A DNA stretch of 50,048 nucleotides from an uncultured Candidatus Saccharibacteria bacterium (GCA_947367795.1 CANBER010000005.1:1-50048); one strand, 5' to 3'; shown: positions 23,662-32,321, counted from the stretch's first letter. Notes: a model not told the origin generated them from the sequence alone. Program-made: numbers and translations.

Positions 23662-24141
23662 CTATTTGTTGGAAGACTCTTCAGTTTTCTGAGCAATGCG
23701 CTGTGGGACAGCAATCTTTTTGAAGCTGCCACCGGCTTTTTCAAGAGCGGCAACGGCGGTTTTGCTAGCGAACTGAGTCTCGAGTTCGATCTTTGAGGTA
23801 AGATCGCCACGAGTGATAACCTTGACCTTAGTATAAGGATTCTCGATGAGACCTTTGTCGGCGAGAGTGAAATTGTCAACTTTGCCGGAGAGATCGTTCA
23901 GGCGATCGGTGTAAACTACAGTAGCTTTGTCATGCAGGCTCTTGAAACCTTTGAGCTTCGGAATAGCTTGCATGATGGCGCGTTGGCCGCCCATGAAACC
24001 AGCTGGCATTTTGCGATGACCGGTGCGGGCCTTCTGGCCCTTAGTACCGCGACCAGCGGTCTTACCGCGACCGGCGGAGATACCGCGACCGGCGCGAGTC
24101 GGACGAGTATTCTTATTGACTTGTAGATCGTTGTACTTCAT
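23662..24141 (-). CDS. rplO: Ribosomal protein uL15 (L15)
   Basis: A 50S core protein. The 159 aa have the Gly/Arg-rich start (RPTRAGRGISAGRGKTAGRG then TKGQKARTGHRKMPAGFMGG) and the C-terminal KIAVPQRIAQKTEE region. It directly abuts rpsE; the rpmD (L30) gene that normally lies between them is absent. Confidence 0.96.
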   Translation of the reverse strand: MKYNDLQVNKNTRPTRAGRGISAGRGKTAGRGTKGQKARTGHRKMPAGFMGGQRAIMQAIPKLKGFKSLHDKATVVYTDRLNDLSGKVDNFTLADKGLIENPYTKVKVITRGDLTSKIELETQFASKTAVAALEKAGGSFKKIAVPQRIAQKTEESSNK

Positions 24142-24798
24142 TTATTTCTCCTCCTTTGTGGCGGATGACTTAGTCTCGGTTTTTTTGCCGGTATTGCCAA
24201 CCCATTCGTCACGTGGAACTTGAGAGCGTAGGCCGTCAATCACAGCGTAGGCAATGTTGACCTTGTTGGTACTGCCGAGGCTCTTAGAAATGAGGTTTTT
24301 GATGCCGGTAAGGCCGATGATGCTACGTACGACGCCGCCAGCGATGATACCTGTACCAGGAGCGGCAGGCTTCATCAAGACATCGGCGCCAGTGGAGCGA
24401 GTCTCGACTTCGTGACAGATGGTTTCTCCATCCATGTGGAATTCGATCATTGATTTTTTAGCTTTGGCAGTGGCCTTTTGGACGGCGCTAGTCACGTCGC
24501 CACCTTTGGCGATGCCGATACCGATTTTATTCTTATGATTCCCGATCGCGACAAGAGCTTTGAAGCGCATGCGGCGACCACCTTTAACGGTGCGAGAGAC
24601 ACGGTCGATATTGATCGTGACGGTGTCAAACTCTTTGGGGGTATTATCTTGGTTGTGGCCTCGATCGCGACGACCACCCCGACGCCCCATGGGTTTGCCA
24701 CTGATGTCGCGGCGAACGCGGGACTCGGCAGTCTTGTCGTCCATTTTGAGAGTGCCGGACTTGTTGACTACTTTGGCAGTTTTGTCAGTGTCAGCCAT
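24142..24798 (-). CDS. rpsE: Ribosomal protein uS5 (S5)
   Basis: A 30S protein of the decoding-fidelity region. The start MADTDKTAKV (24798) is chosen because rplR ends 1 bp upstream; the longer open frame overlaps rplR. The core shows VTINIDRVSRTVKGGRRMRF, KALVAIGNHKNKIGIGIAKG, APGTGIIAGGVVRSIIGLTG and the C-terminal VIDGLRSQ. An N-terminal basic extension (about 1-55) and a Lys-rich tail make it longer (218 aa) than E. coli S5 (167). Confidence 0.96.
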   Translation of the reverse strand: MADTDKTAKVVNKSGTLKMDDKTAESRVRRDISGKPMGRRGGRRDRGHNQDNTPKEFDTVTINIDRVSRTVKGGRRMRFKALVAIGNHKNKIGIGIAKGGDVTSAVQKATAKAKKSMIEFHMDGETICHEVETRSTGADVLMKPAAPGTGIIAGGVVRSIIGLTGIKNLISKSLGSTNKVNIAYAVIDGLRSQVPRDEWVGNTGKKTETKSSATKEEK

Positions 24799-24799
24799 C

Positions 24800-25129
24800 T
24801 TAGAACTCCAATCCTTCCTTGCGGGCAGCGTCGGCGAGGGCCGCCATTCTGCCAGCATATAATTTTGCTCCACGATCGAAAACGACGGTTTTAATATTGG
24901 CTTTCTTGGCTTTGTCAGCGATAGCTTTGCCAATGAGAGCGGCTTTTTCGGTCTTGGTGCCAGTTAATTTTTGACCAATAGTGGTAGCGTAAGCTAAAGT
25001 CTTACCGGTGTCATCGTCGACAATCTGAGCGGTGATGTGCATATTGCTAATATGGACGCTGAGACGAGGACGAGCGGACGTGCCATGAATCTTGGCGCGA
25101 GTACGCTTTTTACGAAATACAGTGTTCAT
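24800..25129 (-). CDS. rplR: Ribosomal protein uL18 (L18)
   Basis: A 5S rRNA-binding 50S protein. The 109 aa show RTRAKIHGTSARPRLSVHIS, DDTGKTLAYATT, GKAIADKAKKANIKTVVFDR and YAGRMAALADAARKEGLEF. The ATG overlaps the rplF stop by one base (TAATG). Confidence 0.96.
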   Translation of the reverse strand: MNTVFRKKRTRAKIHGTSARPRLSVHISNMHITAQIVDDDTGKTLAYATTIGQKLTGTKTEKAALIGKAIADKAKKANIKTVVFDRGAKLYAGRMAALADAARKEGLEF

Positions 25130-25665
25130 TATTTCTTACCTGCCTTTCCTGCCTTACGAAGAATGACTTCGTCCACATATTTAATGCCTTTGCCCTTGTA
25201 TGGCTCAGGTTTCTTGAGGGCACGGATCTCGGCGGCAACTTGGCCGACCTTTTGTTTGTCAATGCCAGAGACGGTGATGGTCATTTTCTCAGTCTTGAGT
25301 TCGATGCCATCAGGAGCTTGGTATTTGACAGGATGGGAGAATCCGAGCGCCATTTCGATTTCTTTGGGTCCGCCATTGAGACGGAAGCCGACACCGTTGA
25401 TCTCGAGTTTTTTCTCGAAACCTTTGGTGACGCCTTGAATGGCGTTGTTTAAGAGGGCGCGCTGAAGACCGTGCCAGGCACGTGACTTCGGTTCGTCATC
25501 TTCGCGAGTAACGGTCAAAATATTGTCAGCGATGGCAACTTTGACTTTTTCCTGAAGCGGGACATTGAGTGAACCTTTCGGTCCAGCGACAGTAATATCC
25601 GTGTCGCCGACCGTGATTGTCACTCCCGCCGGAATTTCGATGGGTTGTTTTCCGATACGACTCAT
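25129..25665 (-). CDS. rplF: Ribosomal protein uL6 (L6)
   Basis: A 50S protein near the sarcin-ricin loop. The 178 aa begin SRIGKQPIEIPAGVTITV and end with the signature PEPYKGKGIKYVDEVILRKA. In most bacteria rplF directly follows rpsH; here rpsH is 8 kb away (33764) and rplF has its own promoter, so the operon has been split. Confidence 0.97.
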   Translation of the reverse strand: MSRIGKQPIEIPAGVTITVGDTDITVAGPKGSLNVPLQEKVKVAIADNILTVTREDDEPKSRAWHGLQRALLNNAIQGVTKGFEKKLEINGVGFRLNGGPKEIEMALGFSHPVKYQAPDGIELKTEKMTITVSGIDKQKVGQVAAEIRALKKPEPYKGKGIKYVDEVILRKAGKAGKK

Positions 25666-25693
25666 ATTTTCCCTTTATATTAATATCTCTGTC

Positions 25694-25722
25694 ATTTTAG
25701 CATGGATTGTGGAAAAATTCAA
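25694..25722 (-). promoter_or_regulatory. Promoter of rplF-rplR-rpsE-rplO
   Basis: TTGAAT (25717-25722), 17 bp ending ATGC, and TAAAAT (25694-25699), with the SD AAAGGGAAAAT before the ATG. Confidence 0.8.
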
Positions 25723-25821
25723 GGGGTAAAATCGATGAAAATCAAGGGGGCAAGTGTGATTTATTAGATCCGGTGGCTATGAGCTTTAATATAATGGTGG
25801 TTCTGGAGTGTCAAAATTTGA

Positions 25822-25845
25822 TAGCTCCTATCTAAATAGGAGCTA
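25822..25845 (-). terminator. Hairpin after the 101-aa gene
   Basis: A 10-bp perfect stem, TAGCTCCTAT/ATAGGAGCTA, with a 4-nt loop. The minus strand continues TCAAATTTTG, a weak T-tract, so this is a probable terminator. Confidence 0.65.
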
Positions 25846-25868
25846 GTTTGCGTTATTTAGCTAATTGA

Positions 25869-26174
25869 TTAATCGGCGCTCCATGCATACCACCAGCCAT
25901 CGACTTGTGTATCTTTTAAACCAGTTTCGACAGTGATCTGCGATCCATTGGGAAAGTAAATTATTTCGCCAGCTCTGAGGCCGACACGGTGTCGGCGAGC
26001 TTCTTCTTGGGTACGATAAGCTTTAATGAGTGGTCGATGGGTGCTTTTCGCAGAGGCAGACATTTGCTCTTTGGTGAGCTTAGTAGCTTTCTTTACAGCT
26101 TCTGTTCCCTCTGGAAATACGATCGGACTCATTGTCCCGATGAATAGTGCGCCAAATAATGCTTCAATTAACAT
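25869..26174 (-). CDS. Small exported or membrane-anchored protein, 101 aa
   Basis: The family is not recognised. The first 20 residues are hydrophobic (MLIEALFGALFIGTMSPIVF), a short anchor or signal. The rest is basic and soluble, with AYRTQEEARRHRVGLRAGEI and a C-terminal GWWYAWSAD that resembles the end of short SH3-like or SPOR-like repeats. A strong SD (GGGAGGAG) precedes the ATG, and the promoter TAGACA-17 bp-TACACT lies upstream. It lies beside a second secreted orphan (26425). Confidence 0.65.
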   Translation of the reverse strand: MLIEALFGALFIGTMSPIVFPEGTEAVKKATKLTKEQMSASAKSTHRPLIKAYRTQEEARRHRVGLRAGEIIYFPNGSQITVETGLKDTQVDGWWYAWSAD

Positions 26175-26276
26175 AAAGAACTCCTCCCTCCATAGGTATT
26201 TGATTCTAGTGTAGCATAATATTTAAGTTTTGTCTATAGTTGCAGAGGTTTTGATAGACTCAATCTAATTTTTCTA

Positions 26277-26305
26277 TTGACTTTTTTACCAATGTGTGCT
26301 ATAAT
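26277..26305 (+). promoter_or_regulatory. Strong promoter without an obvious downstream gene
   Basis: TTGACT (26277-26282), 17 bp ending TGTGC, and TATAAT (26300-26305) point rightwards. The predicted transcript starts with an AGGCG/CGCCT hairpin (about 26333-26347) and then runs antisense into the end of the minus-strand gene at 26425. The only reading frame in its path is a 27-codon one (26358-26441) without a clear SD. Confidence 0.7.
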
Positions 26306-26424
26306 TAGGAGATAGACTAATTTAGGCGACCCCTGTAGGGCCGCCTATTGTGATGGTATGATACCGATATGGATAGTTGCACCTAACCATAAGATCGAAG
26401 TACCGCTTAGTGTGATAAGTTGCG

Positions 26425-27375
26425 TTATGTCAGTTTTGTGACGATGCCGCCGGGGAGTAAGGAATAGGTGTGCGAAATCTCATCAACGTCAAGCGTAATA
26501 ACTAAGGCCTGGCATTCGTTTGAATCGCCGCTATTTTTGCCAACAATACAGATGTTTGTGATTGTCTCCGCTGCTGCTTCTGCGGGAAGCTCCCAGGAGT
26601 CGATCTTATCCAAGAGGCACCATTGTTCGAAAACCTGATTAGTGCGACTGACGGCGAAGCTGAATTGCTGATCGTGAGCTGGTCCAGGAACGATTTCGAG
26701 GTAGCCGAGATAGTCGATATTGACTTTTTTGATGGTATTTTCGCCGGTGTAGAGATCGGTGCCGTCCCAGATATACTGGCGGTTTTGAACTTGGCGATGC
26801 GTAATGTACCCAGCATAGGGTTCATCTACCGTATCTTGTCGTACACTGCCGTCCCACTCTCCGGTCAGATAGGCCTTTAACTCTTTGCCGTAAGGTGTGG
26901 CTTTGTCGCCATAAAAGCTTAAGTCGAGCTCTTTTAAGAGTTGGTCGAGTTTGTCGTTGGTCGCTTTCTCCTGAGCTGCTGCGGCGATCTCTTCTGGTGA
27001 CGGCTGTTTTGGTTCGTAGACGTAGGGCTCGATGTCGATAGTGGCATAGACCCCAGACATGATGGCTGCGGCATAGACATTTTGGATACCATATGACTTG
27101 AAACGGTATTTGCTGTTCCCACCCATGCCTTCACCTGCACAGATAACGACGTTGACCGGAAAATCGCTTTCGTTGATTTCAATAACGATCGGGTTGGCAT
27201 CTGCCTCGGCTTTGGTCGGATAGGCAGGATATGTTCGGGACCAGCCATAAAAGGTAGAGATCGTGACGGTGTTGGCGGTGTACTTTATCTTTGCCTCTGC
27301 GGATATAGGTATTGAGCTGATTAAAACTGCGGTTAATAAAATAACGGTGAAGATCTGCTGAGTGATTCTTTTCAT
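26425..27375 (-). CDS. Secreted orphan protein, 316 aa
   Basis: The family is not recognised. A clear Sec signal peptide is present: a basic start (MKR), the hydrophobic core FTVILLTAVLISSIPI and a likely cleavage after SAEA (about residue 28). The mature part is acidic and beta-rich with several Tyr/Trp residues, a helical Glu/Ala/Lys segment (about 125-150) and four Cys (ICAGEG, QWCLLD, NICIVG, NECQAL) that could form two disulfides. The SD is GGAGGGAAATT before the ATG. A 150-nt leader with two hairpins lies between it and its promoter. It is a possible host-contact or surface protein, an inference from export only. Confidence 0.75.
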   Translation of the reverse strand: MKRITQQIFTVILLTAVLISSIPISAEAKIKYTANTVTISTFYGWSRTYPAYPTKAEADANPIVIEINESDFPVNVVICAGEGMGGNSKYRFKSYGIQNVYAAAIMSGVYATIDIEPYVYEPKQPSPEEIAAAAQEKATNDKLDQLLKELDLSFYGDKATPYGKELKAYLTGEWDGSVRQDTVDEPYAGYITHRQVQNRQYIWDGTDLYTGENTIKKVNIDYLGYLEIVPGPAHDQQFSFAVSRTNQVFEQWCLLDKIDSWELPAEAAAETITNICIVGKNSGDSNECQALVITLDVDEISHTYSLLPGGIVTKLT

Positions 27376-27553
27376 GTAATTTCCCTCCAGAATGTTGAAG
27401 AATCAGAGTTCGGAGTGTAGGATGTGCAACTCCCCCACTCGTCAGGTTACAAAGTGACATAAATTTTGAAATTAGTTTTAGATAAAACTAATACAAGGGT
27501 AAATTGATTTACCCTACTGTTTTTAGTGTAACATACTATGCGTAATTTGTAAA
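27376..27553 (-). promoter_or_regulatory. Promoter and two-hairpin leader of the secreted protein gene
   Basis: TTTACA (27548-27553), 17 bp and TACACT (27525-27530). The leader then contains AGGGTAAAT/ATTTACCCT (27496-27515) and ATTAGTTTT/AAAACTAAT (27471-27492), back to back. These stable stems at the 5' end could protect the mRNA or control translation. No known riboswitch is recognised. Confidence 0.65.
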
Positions 27554-27670
27554 TGGTGGGACGAAGACTAAAAGAGGTTACATAGGGCTTTATTTGATAG
27601 GAGTGATATTTTTGTAGCAACAGGGGCAAGAGTTCCGCCAGGCCTTCTGTCGGTTGAGGGTAATGTTGAT

Positions 27671-28222
27671 ATGGCGGAGATAGGGTCGGAGGAGGCTGAC
27701 CCCGAGCTTGACTTGAGTGGCGTGGGGCCTGTACGGGCGTCGCTGCTCAAGGACGAAGAGCTGGAGGCGATGGTCTATGGTATGAGAGTAGTGATCGCCG
27801 ATGGTACGGAATACTATGCCTCCGCTGATGAGGGTGGCTCTGGCAGTAAGGGCGTGATCGGAAATCGTTGGACGCCTTTGGGGATGGATCTATATACAGG
27901 TGGTTTTGCACGGCTTGATGAAGATAATCGAGTGAGTGGCCATCGAGGATGCGATCCTCAGGATGTACTGATTGCGAGCGGGCGTTTGGTAGATATCGGC
28001 GATGACTTGGATCGGGTGTGGACGGGAATTTTCTTGGATCCGAACCATGAGAGTTTGATCGGGTGGGTGCCAATACGCTCGGTGATGGTGTGCACATGTG
28101 AATATGATGAAATTTTCACTGATTTTCTGATGGAGATCGAGGAGAAATTTCAGACTACGACATATCTTTGTCAGCTAAATAATGAGCTCGATCAGATTAG
28201 AGCTGTAGAAATGTTGGATTAG
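27671..28222 (+). CDS. Hypothetical protein, 183 aa (start uncertain)
   Basis: The family is not recognised. It is an acidic soluble protein with no signal peptide or membrane segment; motifs such as RVVIADGTEYYASADEGG, NRWTPLGMDLYTGGFARLDE and LIGWVPIRSVMV suggest a beta-rich fold. The ATG at 27671 has GAGGG about 10 nt upstream. The same frame stays open for about 23 more codons upstream (reading DIFVATGARVPPGLLSVEGN) to near an AGGAG at 27600, without ATG, GTG or TTG at the right place, so a non-standard start or a damaged 5' end is possible. A strong terminator follows. Confidence 0.6.
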   Translation: MAEIGSEEADPELDLSGVGPVRASLLKDEELEAMVYGMRVVIADGTEYYASADEGGSGSKGVIGNRWTPLGMDLYTGGFARLDEDNRVSGHRGCDPQDVLIASGRLVDIGDDLDRVWTGIFLDPNHESLIGWVPIRSVMVCTCEYDEIFTDFLMEIEEKFQTTTYLCQLNNELDQIRAVEMLD

Positions 28223-28250
28223 AAAACTTAAGATATCGGATCGAGGTAGT

Positions 28251-28280
28251 CCCCCCGGTGAGTCACCGGGGGATTTTCTT
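28251..28280 (+). terminator. Terminator of the 183-aa gene
   Basis: CCCCCGGTGA-GTCACCGGGGG forms a GC-rich hairpin (28251-28272) followed by ATTTTCTT on the plus strand. It overlaps the stop of the convergent transporter gene. Confidence 0.88.
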
Positions 28281-30048
28281 ACAGTGAGAAGAGGCAAAGT
28301 ACGGCAATATTCACGACGGCAATAGTAGTGACGACTCGAATTCCCCACTTGAACCAGGTCGGATAATCGACTTTAGCTAGGGCTAAGCCACCCATGATGG
28401 CACCGCAGGTCGGGGTGATGAGATTTATCAGGCCGTTGGCGGCGACGATGGTCATAGCTGTGACATTGGTGCTGTAACCGAGGGTAGAAGCAACGGGGGC
28501 GATGATCGGGGTGGATAGAGTGGCAAGGCCAGAAGAAGACGGAACGAGAATTGAGAGTACGATGTGCAAGAGGTAATTTAGTGGTACGAAGAGGAGTTCG
28601 GGCAGGGTGGCGAGGAAGTTGGAGGCATTGAAAATAATGAAGTTGTCGAGCGAAGTTTGACTCATGAGTACCGATACTCCGCGAGCAACGGCGACAACCA
28701 GGACGACGCCGATCATATCAGCAGCGCCGCTAATGAAGGTATCGATGAAGCCACGTTCGCCAGTGTGGTTGATGATGGCGATGATGATTGAGCTGATCAA
28801 GAACCAGAGGGCAGCTTCGTAGAACCACCAGTTGCCGAGGGCAGCGCCGGTTAGCCAGCCAGTCCAGCTATCAAAGAAGGTGACACCAAATTCTCCCCAA
28901 GGAATAAAACCGACGATCATGACGAGAAAGGTGAGGGTGAAGATGACAAGAGTCCATTTCTGGCGGCCAGAAAGTGAACCGTCTTCTTCTCCAGATTGGA
29001 GATATTTGTCGTAAGTTTTTTCGGCGGCAGCTTGTTCACGCAGACTTAGAAAAGTGGAACCTTTGTCTTTTTGAACTTTTTTGGCGTAACGGATGGTAAA
29101 GAACATGGAAATGGCGAGGGTGGTGAGCCAGAGAACAGTAGCGATGAGGATGATGGTGCCTTGGTCGTAAGGAATGTCGGCATCTTTCATGGCGCTCAGA
29201 GCGACGCCAGTGGCAAAGGGGTTAATGGTGGATCCAAGGACGCCGGAGCCGGCACCAAGCAGAATGGTTGCGACGCCGACTAGCGGATCAAGCCCAGCGG
29301 CAAACATAGTAGCGGCGACGAGGATATAGAAGCCGACGCTTTCTTCGAGGAAGCCGTAGGTGGTCCCCATGACGGAGAAGATTAGCATGAGCAGGACGAT
29401 GAGGAGATATTCTTTGCCGTGGAGCTTTTTTACTAGGACCTTGATGCCGTTTTCGAGGGCTTTGGTGCGGGCGACGATGGCGAGGAATCCGCCGAGGATC
29501 ATAATAAAAATACAGACATCGATAGCGTTTTCGAAGCCGAGGATCGGGGCCATGAGGACTTGCCAGAGCTTAGCACCGACTACGCCGGAACCGTCGATGA
29601 TGGCACACTCGCCTTCGGTAGCTTCTTCACAGGCTTCGAGGCTGGCGTAAGTGGTTTGGCCTTCAGTTTCACTCGGAGTTTCGTCAACTACCTGGTCGGG
29701 TTGAGTGGTAACTTCGCCGTTTTTGATTTCGACATCGACGTCGTTGACGGTTTCGGAAATGGGAGCTTCTGGGCTTGATGTAGAGCTGTCGGAAATGGAA
29801 GTGGTAGTGGAAATTTCCGTGGGAGTTGCTGCATTGACCGATGTTGGCTCTTCGGTGGGAGTGGTCTCGACAGATGTTTCTTCGACGGTCGTTTCAACGG
29901 TAGCCTCCTCGGCTGCTACCGGTACGAATTCGGCTTTGGGGAGTAGATGTGAGATGATCCCCAGGGCGATGATCAGTATCATGATGATGGAGTACGCCGA
30001 GAGCATTGAGCGACGGCTCTTTTGGCGATTTTTCTTCTGCTTTTGCAT
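28279..30048 (-). CDS. YfcC/DcuC-type transporter, probable arginine-ornithine antiporter
   Basis: A polytopic membrane transporter of the YfcC family. In arginine deiminase operons such proteins are thought to exchange arginine for ornithine. Helix 1 is at about 15-35. An unusual 110-residue extracytoplasmic insert rich in Glu, Thr, Ser and Val (about 40-155) follows, and then about 11 helices with the family segments FIMILGGFLAIVARTKALEN, GTTYGFLEESVGFYIL, GAGSGVLGSTINPFATGVAL and SSSGLATLSTPIIAPVAS. At 589 aa it is longer than usual (about 470-510) because of the insert. It lies 39 bp after arcA, with the SD AGAAAGGG. The substrate is inferred from context. Confidence 0.88.
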   Translation of the reverse strand: MQKQKKNRQKSRRSMLSAYSIIMILIIALGIISHLLPKAEFVPVAAEEATVETTVEETSVETTPTEEPTSVNAATPTEISTTTSISDSSTSSPEAPISETVNDVDVEIKNGEVTTQPDQVVDETPSETEGQTTYASLEACEEATEGECAIIDGSGVVGAKLWQVLMAPILGFENAIDVCIFIMILGGFLAIVARTKALENGIKVLVKKLHGKEYLLIVLLMLIFSVMGTTYGFLEESVGFYILVAATMFAAGLDPLVGVATILLGAGSGVLGSTINPFATGVALSAMKDADIPYDQGTIILIATVLWLTTLAISMFFTIRYAKKVQKDKGSTFLSLREQAAAEKTYDKYLQSGEEDGSLSGRQKWTLVIFTLTFLVMIVGFIPWGEFGVTFFDSWTGWLTGAALGNWWFYEAALWFLISSIIIAIINHTGERGFIDTFISGAADMIGVVLVVAVARGVSVLMSQTSLDNFIIFNASNFLATLPELLFVPLNYLLHIVLSILVPSSSGLATLSTPIIAPVASTLGYSTNVTAMTIVAANGLINLITPTCGAIMGGLALAKVDYPTWFKWGIRVVTTIAVVNIAVLCLFSL

Positions 30049-30087
30049 GTTTCCCTTTCTAATAAACTTTATTAAATAAAATCTAGT

Positions 30088-31323
30088 CTACTTGGTGTCC
30101 TCCTCTCGCACCAGTGCCATTGCCATACAATGTGAACCACCGCGGCCGCGGGAGATTTCGGAGCTGGGAATTTCGATGACTTTGACGCCGTGACGACGCA
30201 AGGTTTCGTTAGTGACGAAGTTGCGGTCGTAGGCGATAACGACGCCGGGGCGGATGCAGAGTAGATTTACGCCATCGCTCCATTGTTCGCGTTCGGCGTC
30301 AATGCGTCGACCGTCGCCACATTTGATGAGTTCAACGCGGGAGAGATGGAGATACTTTTCGAGGACTTTCTGTAAGCTTTGGCGATTTTCGACGATTTCA
30401 AGCTCGTCGCCGCGGCCTTTGGTAATTTCGTAAATAGTGGAGATATCCATGATGGCGTCTTGAACGGCAAATTTGTTGGTGTCGACTTGAGTCATGACGG
30501 TGTCAAGGTGCATAAAACTGCGTTCGTCCGGAATGTCGATGGCGAGAATGTATTTGAAAGTGTTCTTTTTGTCTTTGAAGAGGTTTTTGGCAAACTCAGC
30601 GATGGCATCGGGTTCGGTACGTTGAGAGATGCCAATGGCGATGACTTCGGGTGAGAGTACCTGGATGTCGCCACCTTCGAGTGAATAGGGTTCGGTGCGT
30701 TGATAGTATAGTTTGGTATCTTCATAGAAGGGATGGTACTGGAAAATATATTCAGCAAAAATTGATTCGCGGGTGCGGGTGGGGGCCCACATTTTGTGTA
30801 GTGTGGCGCCGTAACCGATGGTGGCCATTGGGTCGCGTTGGAAGATGAGATTGGGGATGGGGTCGATAATCATGCGGCCAGTGTCGCGGGTGGCATAAAA
30901 TCCCGAGATGCCATTTAAGCGTTTGAGCTCCGAGATGTCGATGCCGGTGATACATTTTTTGATCATTTCGCGGTTGTTTTTGTAACTATTCAAGAAATTA
31001 TAGCAGTGCTTAGCAACTTTGGGCGAAGTGACGCCGGCTTCGTTGATAAAACGCTGTAAAAATTCTTTACGAACACTAGCGCTGGAGTTGTCGAGGGCTT
31101 CGGCCATGAGGTCTTCGAGGTAGATGACTTCGACGCCTTCGGCGCGTAAGGCATTGGCGAAAGCGTCGTGTTCTTGTTGGGCGATTTTTAGATAAGGAAT
31201 GTCATCGAAAAGTAAGCGACTCAGCGATTCGGGAGTGAGGTTGAGAAATTCGTCGCCTGGGCGGTGCATGAGGACCTTTTTGAGTGGCGCGATTTCGCTG
31301 AAATTACAGATGGTGTTTTTCAT
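30088..31323 (-). CDS. arcA: Arginine deiminase
   Basis: It hydrolyses L-arginine to citrulline and ammonia, the first step of the arginine deiminase pathway. The 411-aa length is standard. Motifs of the guanidino-modifying fold are present: LKKVLMHRPGDEF, IFQRDPMATIGYGATLHKM (FxRDP), EGGD, FMHLDTVMTQVD (catalytic His) and RGRGGSHCMAMALVRE (nucleophile Cys near the C terminus). The ATG lies 2 bp after the argF stop, with the SD AAGGGG. Order: argF, arcA, transporter. Confidence 0.98.
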   Translation of the reverse strand: MKNTICNFSEIAPLKKVLMHRPGDEFLNLTPESLSRLLFDDIPYLKIAQQEHDAFANALRAEGVEVIYLEDLMAEALDNSSASVRKEFLQRFINEAGVTSPKVAKHCYNFLNSYKNNREMIKKCITGIDISELKRLNGISGFYATRDTGRMIIDPIPNLIFQRDPMATIGYGATLHKMWAPTRTRESIFAEYIFQYHPFYEDTKLYYQRTEPYSLEGGDIQVLSPEVIAIGISQRTEPDAIAEFAKNLFKDKKNTFKYILAIDIPDERSFMHLDTVMTQVDTNKFAVQDAIMDISTIYEITKGRGDELEIVENRQSLQKVLEKYLHLSRVELIKCGDGRRIDAEREQWSDGVNLLCIRPGVVIAYDRNFVTNETLRRHGVKVIEIPSSEISRGRGGSHCMAMALVREEDTK

Positions 31324-31325
31324 GA

Positions 31326-32321
31326 TTACCCCTTAGGCTTTAAGGTTAAATATAAGACCGCTTTGATAGTGTGCATGCGGTTTTCGGCTTCTTCAAAAAC
31401 GAGTGAACGGTCGGAGTTAAAAACTTCGTCGGTGACTTCCATTTCGCTCAGACCATATTGGTCGTGAATCTCGCGGCTGACGGAAGTTTCGAGATCGTGG
31501 AATGAGGGTAAAGGATGCATGAAAACTGCGGTAGGTTTGGCGAGATCCATGACTTGCATGGTGACTTGATAGGGCTGGAGCTGCTTGATACGTTCGCCCC
31601 ATTTGGCTTTGTCTTCGCCCATGGAGAGCCAAACGTCGGTATAGATGACGTCGGCAGTACCAGCGAGAGAGTTAATGTCGGGCGTGATGGTGATGCTGCT
31701 GCCCTGTGCGGTGGCGACGGCTTGGCATTTTTCGAGTAATTTGTCGTCTGGCTGTAATTCGGTAGGGCCACACCCGATATAATTGACGCCCATTTTGGCG
31801 CTCATGGCCATTAAAGAGTTGGCGACATTATTGCGGGTGTCGCCGAGATAAGCTACAGTGAGCCCATCTAGACTACCGAAGTGTTCTTCAATGGTGAGGA
31901 AATCGGCTAGAGCCTGAGTGGGATGAGAGTAGTCGGTGAGTCCGTTCCATACGGGGACATTGGCGTATTTGGCGAGATCGTCGACGGTTTTTTGGGCGAA
32001 ACCACGATATTCGATTCCGTCGTAGAGCTTGGCGAGAACCTTAGCAGTGTCGGCGATAGATTCTTTGTGTCCCATCTGCGAAGCGGCGGGGTCGAGATAA
32101 GTTACACCCATACCGAGATCATGACTGGCGACTTCAAAGCTACATCGTGTGCGAGTAGAAGTCTTTTCAAAGAGTAAAACGATGTTTTTGTCCGGAAAAT
32201 ATTTGTGATTTTGACCGGTTTGTTTGTATTGTTTGAAGTTTTTCGCGACATCTAACATATAGCGCAGTTCTTCGGAACTGAAATCTAAAATTTGTAGAAA
32301 ATCGCGTCCTGCAAATTCCAT
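31326..32321 (-). CDS. argF: Ornithine carbamoyltransferase (catabolic, ArcB/ArgF type)
   Basis: It converts citrulline and phosphate to ornithine and carbamoyl phosphate in the catabolic direction. The 331 aa show the carbamoyl-phosphate loop STRTRCSFEVASHDLG, HPTQALADFLT, the ornithine-type loop DVWLSMGEDKAKW and FMHPLPSFHD. In standard OTCases the last motif is HCLPA; the Cys is Pro here, as in aspartate carbamoyltransferase, but the SMG loop keeps the call with ornithine. First gene of the arginine operon, SD GGTGGAGG. Carbamate kinase (arcC) is not in the window. Confidence 0.93.
   Translation of the reverse strand: MEFAGRDFLQILDFSSEELRYMLDVAKNFKQYKQTGQNHKYFPDKNIVLLFEKTSTRTRCSFEVASHDLGMGVTYLDPAASQMGHKESIADTAKVLAKLYDGIEYRGFAQKTVDDLAKYANVPVWNGLTDYSHPTQALADFLTIEEHFGSLDGLTVAYLGDTRNNVANSLMAMSAKMGVNYIGCGPTELQPDDKLLEKCQAVATAQGSSITITPDINSLAGTADVIYTDVWLSMGEDKAKWGERIKQLQPYQVTMQVMDLAKPTAVFMHPLPSFHDLETSVSREIHDQYGLSEMEVTDEVFNSDRSLVFEEAENRMHTIKAVLYLTLKPKG

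Noticed and set aside
24799-24933. N-terminal extension of rpsE within rplR
   Set aside because: It overlaps rplR coding sequence; the MADTDK start fits operon spacing.
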